A DNA stretch of 64,000 nt from NCBI RefSeq assembly GCF_050948175.1, contig NC_135204.1:1355473-1419472 (forward strand). The letters are read 5' to 3'. A program made the position numbers and the translations under genes. The notes below the pieces were generated by a model, which made no database searches, had not been told where the DNA came from, and worked only from the letters and a program-made list of their open reading frames with translations. The stretch comes from Xylocopa sonorina (lineage: Eukaryota > Arthropoda > Insecta > Hymenoptera > Apidae). Position 1 is the stretch's first letter, and each line of letters begins with the position of its first letter. Of this stretch, positions 38,498-50,660 are shown piece by piece.

Positions 38498-39724
38498 ACG
38501 GTGGAAGAAGGCACAGGCACGAGAAGAAGAGGAAGAGGGTAGCGTCCTCCTCACAGGTGTCGCTTCAGAGCGCTACCACTCGGGGCCACATTTGCTGTTG
38601 GTACCGTGAACGCTGTGGAACGGTGAACCGATGCACCGACGCCGGTATTCCACGTCGAGTGTGCCCGTTGAACATCACTATACGGAACCGTCCTGTCAGT
38701 GCTGTAACGAGCGGCCAGACGCTCGTCTCGTGCGCGCGTTTCACGCGACTTTCCACGCATAGCCGGAACTGATTCGCGTTCTGGTTCCGGGAAAACGAGT
38801 CGTTCATTCTCTGTTTGCGCGCAGAGACACACGCGCGCGTACAGGTGCGCGTGCGTACGCGTGCACCGTGGAAAGAAGAAGGAGGGCTAGGAGGGGGAAG
38901 GAGGGAAGAAAGAAAGAAAGAATGCGTGTGCGGCGAACGTTGAACGGTGAGGATCGAGAAACGGCTCGCGGCGCGAGACCGTGAACGGGCGCACGGTATC
39001 GTGCGGGAACGGTACGAAAATCACCGGTAGATTCGGCGTGGTGATGGCGCCCGTTCGTGACCGTTCGCGCGAAAACTTCCGGGTCGGCCGACGAAATACG
39101 AGATCGCGAGCTGCTGTTGGCTGCGAGCTTCGATATCTCGTCGGATCGTGTTTCTCGACGTGCCGTATTCGCTAATAGGAGAGACTCGACGACGGTGTCT
39201 CGATGTTCGACCGGATGCACGTCGAAGAGGAGCCGCACCGTTAACCGGCGAAAAATCGATTTCGTGGAAGAGAGGATCGCGTCTGGTTCTTCGGTGGGCG
39301 CGGTGGCACGGAAAGCCTTGGTGGGACCAAGTACACACGGATACGCGGGGAACGAGTGTACGTGGTATAGCACCGGTGTGCGGAGAGGAATCGGACGATC
39401 GTTTGGATAAAGTTGGACCGGTACGACGGGAAGACCGGTCGCGGCGGGACCGCTGGTCACACACTGTCACGAGACTCGCTCGTCGGTGCGTGCGTACGAG
39501 GATGCCCGTTATGTAATCGCGTTCGACCCACGCGACGCGCGCACGAGCAATTTGAAAATCCCGATCGCGGCCAATTTAGTGCCGGGGCTCGGACATTTTT
39601 CCGAGACCGATCGTAATTTCCAACGCGGGATGTTACTTTACCGGAAACGTTCGAGCGTCGCCATTCCTACGCGTACACCGTAGATCGTGGTCAACGAGGA
39701 GAAGAATAATCGTTCCGCGGAAGA

Positions 39725-39745
39725 GATACGATACGATACGATACG
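39725..39745. repeat. (GATAC)4 pentanucleotide repeat
   Basis: Four tandem copies of GATAC lie in the GC-rich leader region. Confidence 0.9.
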
Positions 39746-39950
39746 AAGGATCCCCCCCGCTGCATTCTCACGAGGCAATACGCGGCACGCAGAAACGACC
39801 GGAATATCATCGATCAACCGGCGGAGATGCTCGCAGGTATTACTTTCCGCGGTTCGATGCTCGGTTAATCAAGAGTGGAGATCAGCATCGTCGCGAGAAA
39901 CTTGACCGATCCGTTAGAGGTTAAAGGCAGATAGACGACGACACACTGCC

Positions 39951-40028
39951 ATGAGACTGCCAGTACCGGCCATGTACGTCGAGGTACCATCTCTCGGGAC
40001 GATCGTGGAAGCGGCGAGGGTGCGGTGA
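39951..40028 (+). CDS. Upstream ORF of 25 codons, in frame with the main start
   Basis: ATG at 39951 opens MRLPVPAMYVEVPSLGTIVE and ends after AARVR at TGA 40026-40028, 87 bases before the main ATG at 40116 and in the same frame. No in-frame ATG lies between the stop and 40116. If it is in the mature leader it would be expected to reduce initiation at 40116. Whether this stretch is transcribed is inference. Confidence 0.35.
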   Translation: MRLPVPAMYVEVPSLGTIVEAARVR

Positions 40029-40115
40029 AGTGGATGCGAACAGAGAGAGGAGAGAGAGACCGATATAGGGACAGTTTCTTTCGATCTGGCAACGGCGATC
40101 GAGGGTGAGACAGAC

Positions 40116-40273
40116 ATGGATGACAACGTGGAGAATGGGAGCCTTCAGGCCGAGCAGTGGCTCCCAATGTTCGATAAGGGAGAAAAGAGAGCGAACTCGC
40201 TGGGCAGCGGAGCGTTCAGGTTCATCCGCACGCGTAGCAGTATCCGGCGGGAACTGAAGAGGCAGTGCAGCAG
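40116..40273 (+). CDS. First coding exon of an unrecognised gene
   Basis: ATG in a purine-containing context (CAGACATGG) opens 52 codons plus two bases, ending CAGCAG|GTAAGAAAG, a near-consensus donor in phase 2. The protein starts MDDNVENGSLQAEQWLPMFD and continues KGEKRANSLGSGAFRFIRTR, then SSIRRELKRQCS(R). The N-terminus is acidic and the rest strongly basic with several Arg/Lys-directed Ser sites; there is no signal peptide or membrane segment. An in-frame stop at 40026 makes 40116 the first usable start. It resembles the cytosolic N-terminus of a larger signalling, channel or scaffold protein, but I do not recognise the family. Later exons were not found in the remaining 23.7 kb. Confidence 0.65.
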
Positions 40274-41577
40274 GTAAGAAAGACGGGGGCCGCTCGGAAT
40301 AACCATCGCCCGTCGAATTATACCTGTTAAATTACACCTACCTGTTACGCGGGTAACGCGTCTAGAAACGTATTTCCTGTTATCGACGTTTTTAATTCCC
40401 CGAAGTAGGTTGCGAACGTTTTTTACGTTTCAATCCGCGCGTAATGGGAGGTGCACGCTCCCCAATCGCAGCGAAAGAATTTCACGGTTTCAAAAATACG
40501 TAGGCCGTGGCGTTCGAAAACTGGCAAAACGTGTGGTAAATTAAAATCAAAAGACCGTTATGAGCCTTATTAATGGTTCCACGAGCCGTGACGAAGGCGT
40601 TAACGCCGAGTCTGCCAGGCGAAATGTATCGCGTTCAGCTTTTAGGTGGTCACGTGTTCCAGCACGAATACTTGGAGACTAGGCATCGAGAAACGCGTAA
40701 TACAATCAATTTCAACGAACTTGGTCGTCACACTTGGTCAGCGCAATCGTAGACACCGCGTACAATACCCCTTTCTTCAAGCATACTCCCAATTAGTTTA
40801 TTCGATCCTCCTATAAATAACTCTGTACAATTACCCTGGAGTGATCAATTAAATAACGCTATATCTCAATTGGTTGCATCAAATTGAAACGTCAACCATC
40901 TATACGCAATACGACGTAATAGTAAGTAACGCGTCGGCGACTAGATAAAGGTGACGGTGGTATCGGTATAAATCAGCGGAACGTAATCCGCGTCGAACCT
41001 GGATCCAGGCTCGATCACTGCGAACGACTAGATATTTATTACGTTGGGAGGACGAGCGTAGCACGCCCAGCGTGATCGCCTAATCTGTTCACCGGGCCCG
41101 TGCATCCGGGAGGGGAATTCTTCGGATTATAGCAACGGTATACCGGTTGACCGGCAGCCAGGGAATGAGCCGCGGCGAAGCAGGAAGCAGAAGCAATCTG
41201 CAGAATTCGCGGTCCTTGTGGTGCGTGAGAAGGCCCGAGATCGCTAATACTCGGCCGTGGAATCCGAGACAGCCGGGTCTACGGTTGCTTCGCGATTCCT
41301 CCGCGCGCCGTATCTGTGAAAGTAATTATCATTTGTAATTCGAGGAACGGTCGCGGGATATTAGCGGCGAACGACCGTGAGCTCGATCGTGCGTGTGCAC
41401 CGGAGCTTAGGCGGCGCGCGAGAGGGATGCACGCGAGCCTGATTCGAAACCGCGACACCATCTGCGATCACTTCTGGGAAACTTTCCGAAGATTTTCATT
41501 TTTATAATGGACCGGTTCGTTATAAAATATTTGTCATTAGGCGTTCAAGTGGATGGATGTCACTTTAAGGATTCTTT

Positions 41578-41601
41578 TTCTTCTTCTTCTTCTTCTTCTT
41601 C
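41578..41601. repeat. (TTC)n microsatellite
   Basis: Eight TTC triplets lie about 1.3 kb into the presumed intron. Confidence 0.95.
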
Positions 41602-43463
41602 GAATGTGTTTATTTGTTGATAAGAGTTAAACATGTGATATCAAGTCAAATTGGAAACTAGCAACTTTATAATCGATAAGATAAGCTAACTGGATATCTG
41701 AGTATCGAGATTTTTCGCTATTTTCTACACGTCAAGGAGTCACAATTCGCAAGGAGTAAAATTCTGTTTTTAATCCCTTCGTTCGGCGGCATAACTGTAA
41801 TTCGAGTGATCGCGATATACTACTATCCTTTACTATTTCGCGTTGCGATTCGACCTTCAAGTTACCTACATCCACGTGATTCCATACGTACGGGCGAAAA
41901 GAAAAAATGACTTAGACCGATCATTGAAGAATGATCTAAGAAAGTCGCCACGATCGAGCGAAGAACGCGGGTATGTACGTATAGCCTCGTGATTTATCGC
42001 GGCAGAACGGAACTATTCCAGCCGATGAACGATTCACACGGCGAAACACAGGGAAAAGGGCACCGTAAATTGGAACAACACGGTAACTAGTCCGTTCACG
42101 AGAGACAACGAAGGCTCGTTTGAAACATAGCGATGAATTAATAACGCTGTCTCGTGTTCGAAATAAATTTATCTCGCCTAACTGGATGACCCTAATGTTC
42201 TTATTAATCTTGACGTCTCGACTATCTAACAGTTCACTCCGCCGTATCATAATCCGGAATCCGACAGTAAATTACGCTCTTAAATTGTTACAGGGTACAA
42301 TAATGAGAACAGTAGTTTATTCTTCCAAACGGTGGAAAAAAAGTCTTGCGAACGTAGATCGAAAAACGTTTTTTTATCGAAATAGAAATAGTTAATTTTT
42401 GTTTGCAGTAGGGTATCGTAGGAATGCTTGAAACTTATATAAAGAGATTGCTCGGAACGGCTTCCTCCTGCAGTAACGCATGCCTCGTATCAGCATTTCA
42501 CGGCCTATTAAAGACGTTCAAAAGTTGTTGGGCTACTTCTAGTTTTATCGCGCGAAGCAGTGGTACCGTTTCTGAATGTTATTGCATTATCAACACAACT
42601 ATTATAAATTCAACTGAAAAGCCTCTAAATAATTTAGAAAATTGCTGTTTCCTTGATTACTTTACCGACGAAGAGAACGGCGATAACATTATTTGAAACG
42701 AATACAAATATTTGTAACTTTTGCAGGTAGAATTAAAAAATTTGACAAAAATTCCGAGCGGTTGCCGGCACGGGGGGTGCGAATAGCACTGACGATTCGC
42801 GTTCGAACGTTTCGATTCGCGCTAGAGCATTCGCATTCGTCTCGAGATTCATCGAGGAACGTCCTCCCGATGCGGCCGTCCTCTTAAGGAAAGAGGAAGA
42901 GCACGGTCGCTCGCTGGCAGAGATCGAACAGAAAGAATTACCGCAATATATTCCGCGTTTTAATGTTGAGCCGGATCGACCGAAACGTCGAGTTGTTCGC
43001 TCGTCCACCAGGACCCCGTCGCGCATAATAAGGCCCCCCGCCGTTGGCACAGCCGACTTTGGCCCTGCAGCCTCCGCGCGGTGGTGGCGCGGACACACGC
43101 ACGCACGTACCCGCCTATCGGAGCCGACACACGTCGAGGAGCCGTGCGGTTTGAAACACTTCCGTGTTGTACGACTAATGAATCGCCCCTTCCCTTTCTC
43201 CATGGGCCCTTCCTTCCCTCTTCCCGCCCTCTTTCGCTCCCTCTCTTACCTTTGCGCGTACCTACTCGTCTGGTCATCGCGGGGTCCGATCGGAGTCGCG
43301 CTTTGCCCAATCAACCGCGTACGCGCATATTTATGGCCGTTATCGATCCGCCTGATAAACTCGACGGATTTTATCCGTTCAACTTCCCCGGCCGCCTGTC
43401 CTTTCGGCAATGCTGTTTTCGAGCGCGCGATCCATACTTCTGCCCCGTGATCCGGGGCGGGGC

Positions 43464-43481
43464 GGGGGGGGGGGGGGGGGG
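43464..43481. repeat. G18 homopolymer
   Basis: A run of 18 G is preceded by GGGGCGGGGC. The whole stretch 43454-43481 has several G-runs of four or more and is a good quadruplex candidate. Confidence 0.93.
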
Positions 43482-46400
43482 TGAAGGCGTTTTTCTTATT
43501 CGAGGGGGAATGCAGATACGCTCGTGGTGCATTCGAATGAAACGATTTGGTAGTATAATAGTCGGGCACCGGCTTTCAATCGAAATGGGAAGTACGTCGA
43601 TTAAAGGGAACTTCTTGGCTGCCATTTTTTCTTCCGTAACTCTGCGAGCACACTTTTTTTCACTCGTTATTCCTAAAATAGATTTCAGTTTTTTGGAAAC
43701 GAAAACTTTCTGCCTAGGGTAATTCGTATCTTGATTAGTTAATTGTCTAATTTAATCTTTTTCCACATTGCAGCGTTGCTTGAAAAGAAGAAAACCACAC
43801 AGAAGTCGAGATATTTGAGATAAAAGAATGTTTGAAGTAGGATTGCAATGAGCTGGAAATTCTCATTTAAGGACTTGAGTCGCATTAACGATCGCATTTA
43901 CAAACTTCCACACTACAAGTAACTAAGAGACTAAGAACACTACAAGTAAAATCACATTTCTACGTCATTCTATCGAGGATCACGCAGATGGACGCATTTG
44001 TTCGAATCGGTCCTCATTTATCATGCAATGTACCGGGTAACCTTTATCGACGGGGACGTGAGAAATCGGGCATGCAGGATCGACTCTGACTGGTCGTCCC
44101 GCGATTAGGGAAAAGTAAGACGAGCCGATCGACCGTTACTCTCGTTTAATGGAGCTTCCGTTTATGTAAATCATGCTAATGAGCTTTAAATCGGCGAACG
44201 TCTACGACGAGCGGCTGGTTCGCCGCTGGATCCCCGCGTTCGATTAATCGCGAGTAAGAAATGGTTGGAGGGTTCGTCGTCTAACGTGTAATTTCTGCGC
44301 GGCTTGAGAAACGGAACCGTGAAATGCGAAAGTAGTCCCTGATCGATGCAATCCGTTCAGGAACGTTCAGCCGCGGACAACCGAGTCGAGCGCAGGTTGA
44401 TTCAAGTGCGACGTATTGTATAAGGGGTGCAGCGAGAATTGCAAGGTGAATTGACAAATCGTTCGAAAGGGAGCTCGCATCGCTTGTTAATGGGTTTTTC
44501 TTTAAAGCTGGACCGCGTTTCGAACAGCCTTTCCCCTGTCCTTTAATCACCGATTGATGGAGACTTGGATGAATCTTGAACGCGGCAAAGATACGCTTTA
44601 AACCGTTAGAATCGTTAGACGAAATATAAAAATAACGCACAATTTGATCGCGCTGCGCGGTAAAGAAATAACAATTCGTATAAAAGAAAAGGAGAGCGTA
44701 AGTCATCGGTTACCGAACAAAAGGTAGCCGACTAAAAAAAGTAGACGAATACATAAATAAGTAAGAAGAAAAGGAAAAGGGAACAGAGCCCGGTGAATAA
44801 ACGAAACATCCGGGTTCGCGTACCGGTTCGAACAGCACCAGTCGATCGATCTATCCGTATCCATGTCCGTATCCACAGTCAAAGGATCATCGACGGTATC
44901 TCGAGTCGGAGACAGTTCACAACTCCCGAGTGGACGAACGTGGATCGTTACGTAACCGGTGTAGGTAAGCGCGAGGTATTGTTCGGTGATTTCGCATTTC
45001 GCCCGTAACAAATTCGAATAGAACCGCGCGCGGTCGTGGTCGGCTGTGTCGCCGTGGGACGATAAACAAATCGGTGGCAAAAAAGGTTGGCCAAAGCCAG
45101 ATAATGCGTAACCTGTATCTGAATCTCGTATTCCGTGTACGGTTTACCGGCACCGACCCCGCGCCGCCACGATCTACGGCTATTACTCATAACCATTACG
45201 TTTAGGTTCAGGCACCGATATTATCCGATACGAACGGTGATAAGCCGTTTAGACGGTTTCCCAGCCGGCAAAAGATCGGCTAGGGACGGCGCGTGGTTAC
45301 AGGGCCGATCCGGATGAACGATAAGCAAGGACGTGCTTATGAAACTTGCCACCTCGCTATCCGCCTCCGGCATCTTCCGTTGCGAGCCTTTGTAACCGTA
45401 ATCCATAAACGTTCCATCGGTTGTCTATCATTAGCTCGCGTAATCGAGTTACAGATCAGCACGGGCTCGACGTTGACGTTGATCGAACGTTGTCGTGCTC
45501 CCTCTCATTCGCTGTCCGGAAATGCTCGATTCCCTTCGCCCCGAAGAACGCCGCTTCGTTACTTTGCGTATGAATTTTCGGTTCGTTGCTCGTCAACACT
45601 TTCACCGCTCATTTTTATTGCCCGTACTATACACTAGGAATCATTAGGAAGATTAATCGATCCTCATCACTTTCTGCAAATTTTTCAAGCTTATGATTAA
45701 GTATACGATTGACATTTAACTGCACGAGAATGAACGCAGAATGCAACGGTTAAGTTCGACTCCTTCGGTTCATTCCGCTTGTGCCGAGACTTTATACCGC
45801 CGCCGTATTCGCGAGCTTGCAACGACGAAGCGCGGTGTGGAGATTCGGATTATTGGTTCGTGAATACGCCCCAGCTAGGATCCGACGACGAGAGACGCGC
45901 GCGGTGAACACGTTAAACAATGTTGCGTGCACACGCACGATATTGCCAACCTTTTTTCTCGTCTCGCGGATGGTATCTGCACCGAACAATGGTATCCACT
46001 TAAGAATACGTCCGTACCAGCCATGATAAATGGCACGCGATTCTCAAGTTTCTGCCCTTGACACGAGTCCATCGCAATCTCGCGGGCGAGCGTCCCACAA
46101 CCGATGTCATTCTGCAGGCTATGCCCCCGAGGGAAGAACATGCGCGGCCTTTCTTCCTAGTCTGAACAAATGATGCATAACGCCGGCTGACCATACCGAA
46201 TGTTCAATGCGGGTTTTAAACAGCTATTCCATCGGGGGTGCGCAACGATCAACGTAAAGGAATTACATCCGAATTGAGTGGACTCGCGTCAGATAAGCGA
46301 CTAGCAATAAGCCTTTCGCACCAACTGTTACGTTTATCTGAATAAGAGGATCTTGAAAATGTGCCACTTTTGGCCACCGATGGTCTATCTACGACCGTTG

Positions 46401-47662
46401 TTCCGTGAATCCATTGTAGTTACAAATTGGCGATGGCGGAAGAGAGAAGGGCTAAGAACTTTAACTAAGCCTGGTTCATTTACCCGATCAAACGCCCACA
46501 CGTCGCGGCGGACGTTTGTTTCCTCGGCAATGCGAAATCGCGGCGAACAGCGCTCCAATTTGATACGTTCTAAATGACGAAAGACCTTGTTGTCGCAATC
46601 GTTGCCGCGCGCCTGGAGCTTTCAAAGGACCGATTTTTCCACGGGACGTTGGTACGAATTCCCGAAGCGTAGCTATCCTTGACATTTCGTCGAAACGTTA
46701 TACTTTCGTTGCCGTAATTTTCTGCCATTATACCGGCCGCTCGGGGTGAAAAAGCCGCGAATGTGACCGTGATTATCGAGTGGCTCTACCAGCTGGCGAG
46801 AGTGTCCGCGAACACGAGTAACTAAACCAAAGATACGCGTGAAACAACGCGCTGTGCGTGCCTTCGAGACGGCGTGTACCGTTATCAGCAGCGATCCGAT
46901 CGCGAAAGAACGGCAAGGAAAACCGGGCCTTGATAAATAACATCAGGAAGCATCTCCTAGTTCGCTTCGGTGGTCTTCAAAGGAAAGTGTGATGAGAGTC
47001 GAGATAGCGAGCAGATGGCAAAACTGACCCAAAATTAACCCCATGGCGGCTCGGTGAGGTTGCACTTGGCTTGAAAATATGTTTCGATCAATATTTCGAA
47101 ATCGGTAAAGCCATCGTTTACGCCGATACGGACAACCTTGGCACGCACGGATTCGATCAACTACGGAGCAGGTACTTTTCGCGAGATCGATTACACGCGG
47201 TGAAGAAAATGTTCGATCGTTAATGACTCGACGTGTATTCTTCTTTGTTCCGCGGACAGAAAGGATCGACGAGGTAGCCGTACGCGTATAAGCAATCGAT
47301 GGCGCGAAGCTTCGCTGAATATTCGAAGAGGCGCATCGTCCGGCGTTTGTTCGCCTATTACGGCACGCTTAGGTGGAACAGTGTATGGAGGCAGAAGTTC
47401 ACAGGTAATTGAACGAGCGGCGGGTATCTCGGGAACCGATAATGGCTCGTCGGAGGAGGTTTCAGGTTCACTGGAGTACTCGACTCCTGACGGGGAGGAT
47501 CGGATAAAGATCTAAATGCCTGCATAGCCGTATGTACGGCACGCCAAGAGGAAGATCCTTAAATATTAGCAAGGTAACGAAGGTAAAGGTTTCTCGTGAC
47601 GTTCGCCTCGGTACCGGAGCCGTCAAGGGTCACCGAGCGCTCCGGTCGGTAAACTCCGGTCG

Positions 47663-47780
<118 letters not shown>

Positions 47781-48708
47781 GAATTCTCGATCGTTTTCCC
47801 TCCTTCGCCTACCCCTCCACCGCCTCTTTCCTCCCTTCGTTCCCGTTCCGTTGCTAAAGCGCGTCCGTTACGTTCACCCCTAGCCAAAGGGTACGCCGTA
47901 CGAATATGCCACTCCGATAAGTCCCCTGATGCGATTTATTGCCCGGCCCCGGGTCAAAGGCGCCCACTCTTCGAGTGGAAACTATTAAGCCAGAAACCGA
48001 CACGCCGCCACGGATCTATGGAGAGCAAAGGGTTCCCCGTTCAGACGAAGGTACGCCGCGATTCGTCTTGATCCGTTGGTGATTTCCCTGGAAAAGCTTA
48101 AATTGAAGTTGTAAATCCCGCGGTCGATCGACCGAGCTCTCGTTGCCGACGGAACGGTAATAATTCCAGAAACGACGCGCATCGCAACGGTCCGTGGTAC
48201 ACACCGAGGCTTGTTTACCATTCTATTAATTTTCCAGTCGGCTAACATCGAATTACTCCTCCGGCTTTCGTAATTGACGATGCTCTCCGACTCGTTCCCT
48301 CGGATAATCGCGGCTGAATTTATTTACATGCGGGCTGTTTGATGTATGTATACGACCGGGAGGGACCGCGTGGCCTCGTGGAAAGTAAGACTTTTTCTTT
48401 CCGGCTCACCTTGGCGGTTGGAATCTACCGAGTTGCGTGATTCACACGCAAGGGTAATTAATCGGACCGCTGCGAGAGGGTTGGCGTTTACGGGCGGTAT
48501 TATTGGTGGAAAACGCGACGGGGAAAGGCACGGATGCCGGTACACATTGATTATGTAAAGGTAATTGAATTGTCGAATGCGGATAAGCCGAGACGCGCTA
48601 GCTATTTACGCGATCAACGAATTACGGTCACGTTGGCAAACTTTCTACCACCCTAAGCATCTACCTAAGCATCGCGCATATTTGATCTACCATCTGAACG
48701 CGATGCAC

Positions 48709-48721
48709 GGGGGGGGGGGGG
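48709..48721. repeat. G13 homopolymer
   Basis: An uninterrupted run of 13 G lies in presumed intronic DNA. Confidence 0.93.
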
Positions 48722-49586
48722 CGGATGTGTTTCGTCTCGTTTTTTGAGACATTTCGCACGTTTCCTTCGCTTATTAATTGTCACATTAATTTTTTTAATT
48801 AATTGTATTCCACGAGTCGCTAGATTATTCTATTATCGTTACACAATAGACATGGTGTATTATATTTTCTAAAGGTGAAACCACATCTACTGTTGCATTT
48901 TGGTAACGAAGAACCTGAACTCGTTCAAGGGTAGATTCGCACCGGCCCTAATTACTACGGCGTGTCATTTTACACCGGCTGTCTAATCGGCCGTGGCAAT
49001 CGGCTTAACGGAACACCATTACGATGATTAATAGGATTTTTCTTGCATTAACGGTTTGATAGGCGACAGACGGGTACGCGTGTACCTTTCGTGCGCGTAG
49101 TGGCGGTGTATGCGATACGCGATTAGACAGACGCGACGTGAGCGCGTCGCGGACAAAAGGTTTTTAATGAAAGCTCGAGAAATACGCGCGCTAGTAGGCG
49201 CAATTAGACCCCGAGGGGACTCGGTTCGATCCTCGGTTCTCCTCGACGCGAACGTTCCGAAGAAAAGCGAAATGAATGGCTTAGAGTAAATGGTCAGGCT
49301 AACGGGAATCCACGCGAATCCCCTTCGACCGACGTTCCTTTCGTGCAGCGTCACTTTAGGTAGGCAGTTTTTGAGACCGCACCTCCCACAATTCCCATCG
49401 ACCTGACCTTTCTGTTAGACACTGAAAAACTCTGTTTCCTTGTTTTATTGTTGTTGCTATTGTATTAATATCTGCTTGGCAATCCGTGGATATAATTGGT
49501 TCCTGAAATTACTATCTATTTCTGAGACAAAATGTTTATAGAAAATGTTAGGAGTTTCTTTGTGTTAAATGTGTTAATGGATCTTT

Positions 49587-49593
49587 ATCTATC

Positions 49594-49625
<32 letters not shown>

Positions 49626-49650
49626 TTTTTGAGAGAGAGAGAGAGAGAGA
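49587..49650. repeat. Compound ATCT/AT - T23 - (GA)10 repeat
   Basis: ATCT and AT repeats lead into a run of about 23 T, which is followed directly by ten GA units. The change of motif at each border suggests stepwise expansion at the edge of the AT-rich island. Confidence 0.95.
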
Positions 49651-50640
49651 AATCCACTTATATCTGAGACTGAACTGAGACTTAATATCTTCGGGAAAAC
49701 TCATTTTTCTTAATAATTAAAGGAATTGATCAACAGGTGTGTTAATAAATATCCACAGGTATCGGAATCATTATATTGTAAGTGGGTGTTTTTCAAAATA
49801 CAACAACTGGTTCAATTGGTTTTTAATTATTGTAATTTTCGTATTAAAATATTATAATGTCTAAATACAAATCATTCGAAAAAGTAGTAGCAGCAATCTT
49901 GGGTGAAAACGGTTTATAACCTCTCGTCGACTCAGTTAAACTCTCCTTCAAGTATAAAATAGAAGCCACTATAGTATAACTTACATCTATCGAATATCAT
50001 TATAAGATCAGAAAGTGTATGTTTAATGTTTGGAATGAGGTCGAGTTATTTCGATGACTTTATACCATTTTTACTTAATTTTTAGAAAACTTATTTAATA
50101 ATTGTAATAACCAATTTAGAAAATGGTAATATTGTTTAGTTTCTATTAAGTGATTAGAAGAACAGGTTCTGTCGTAGAACATTGTCTAAAGAGTGTCTAA
50201 ATATCAAAAAAGTTTAAAAATGAATATTACTATTTATGTTAATATTTTTAAAAGGATTTGTTTATAATAGAGGAAATATTCCCATTAAAAAGCATCAGCG
50301 TATTGTGTAACAATGAAAGGTGAGTCTTTGACTGTCCTGTGTCCCTCCTTTTTGGGCCATTTGGGGAATACTATTGTAAAATCCGTGGAAGGTCCTTGAG
50401 TGGGATTTTCTCCTTTCATCGTTGTATTCCAAGAGAAAAAGATATTTGAGAAACTAAAAACCACTACAAAAAAACGTAATAATCAAACCAGTACACCTGA
50501 TAATTTAACGAATTCTAAACGATCTTTTTCGTTTTTTCACCCTCCTTTCCACCTCTCAGCAATATTATCGATGAATCTGCTAGGGCTTGCAAAAACCCGA
50601 TATAATATTAAAAGTTGGTTTTCGGTTTTTCGTAAAGTGG

Positions 50641-50660
50641 AAAACCGGTTAACCGGTTTT
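50641..50660. promoter_or_regulatory. 20-bp perfect palindrome with two abutting Grainyhead-type sites
   Basis: AAAACCGGTTAACCGGTTTT is its own reverse complement and holds AACCGGTT at 50643-50650 and again at 50651-50658. AACCGGTT is the established Grainyhead/CP2-family consensus. Binding in vivo is inference. Confidence 0.45.

Larger units (their letters stand above)
38300..40115 (+). promoter_or_regulatory. GC-rich promoter/5' leader region of the gene starting at 40116
   Basis: This CpG-rich segment runs up to the first coding ATG at 40116. It contains a GGT tract and a CCG tract (38432-38497), purine-rich stretches (38870-38930, 40040-40060), a GATAC repeat (39725) and an upstream ORF (39951-40028). 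No TATA box with a correctly spaced initiator could be fixed, so the transcription start is unknown and upstream non-coding exons are possible. Long open frames on both strands here (for example 38804-39460 minus) look like by-products of high GC content. Confidence 0.5.

Noticed and set aside
38804..39460. 218-codon open frame on the minus strand
   Set aside because: It is antisense to the leader of the gene at 40116, in very GC-rich DNA where stops are rare. Several overlapping frames on both strands are equally open, and no family motif is visible.
42411..43790. Acceptor-like TTTGCAG/TTGCAG sites (about 42411, 42726, 43773) as second exons of the gene at 40116
   Set aside because: Joined to the phase-2 donor at 40273, the frames I checked at 42411 and 43773 stop within a few codons, and none shows coding character.
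49195..49255. GGTTCGATCC string resembling a tRNA B box
   Set aside because: The flanks do not fold into a cloverleaf; there is no acceptor stem or A box at the right distance.
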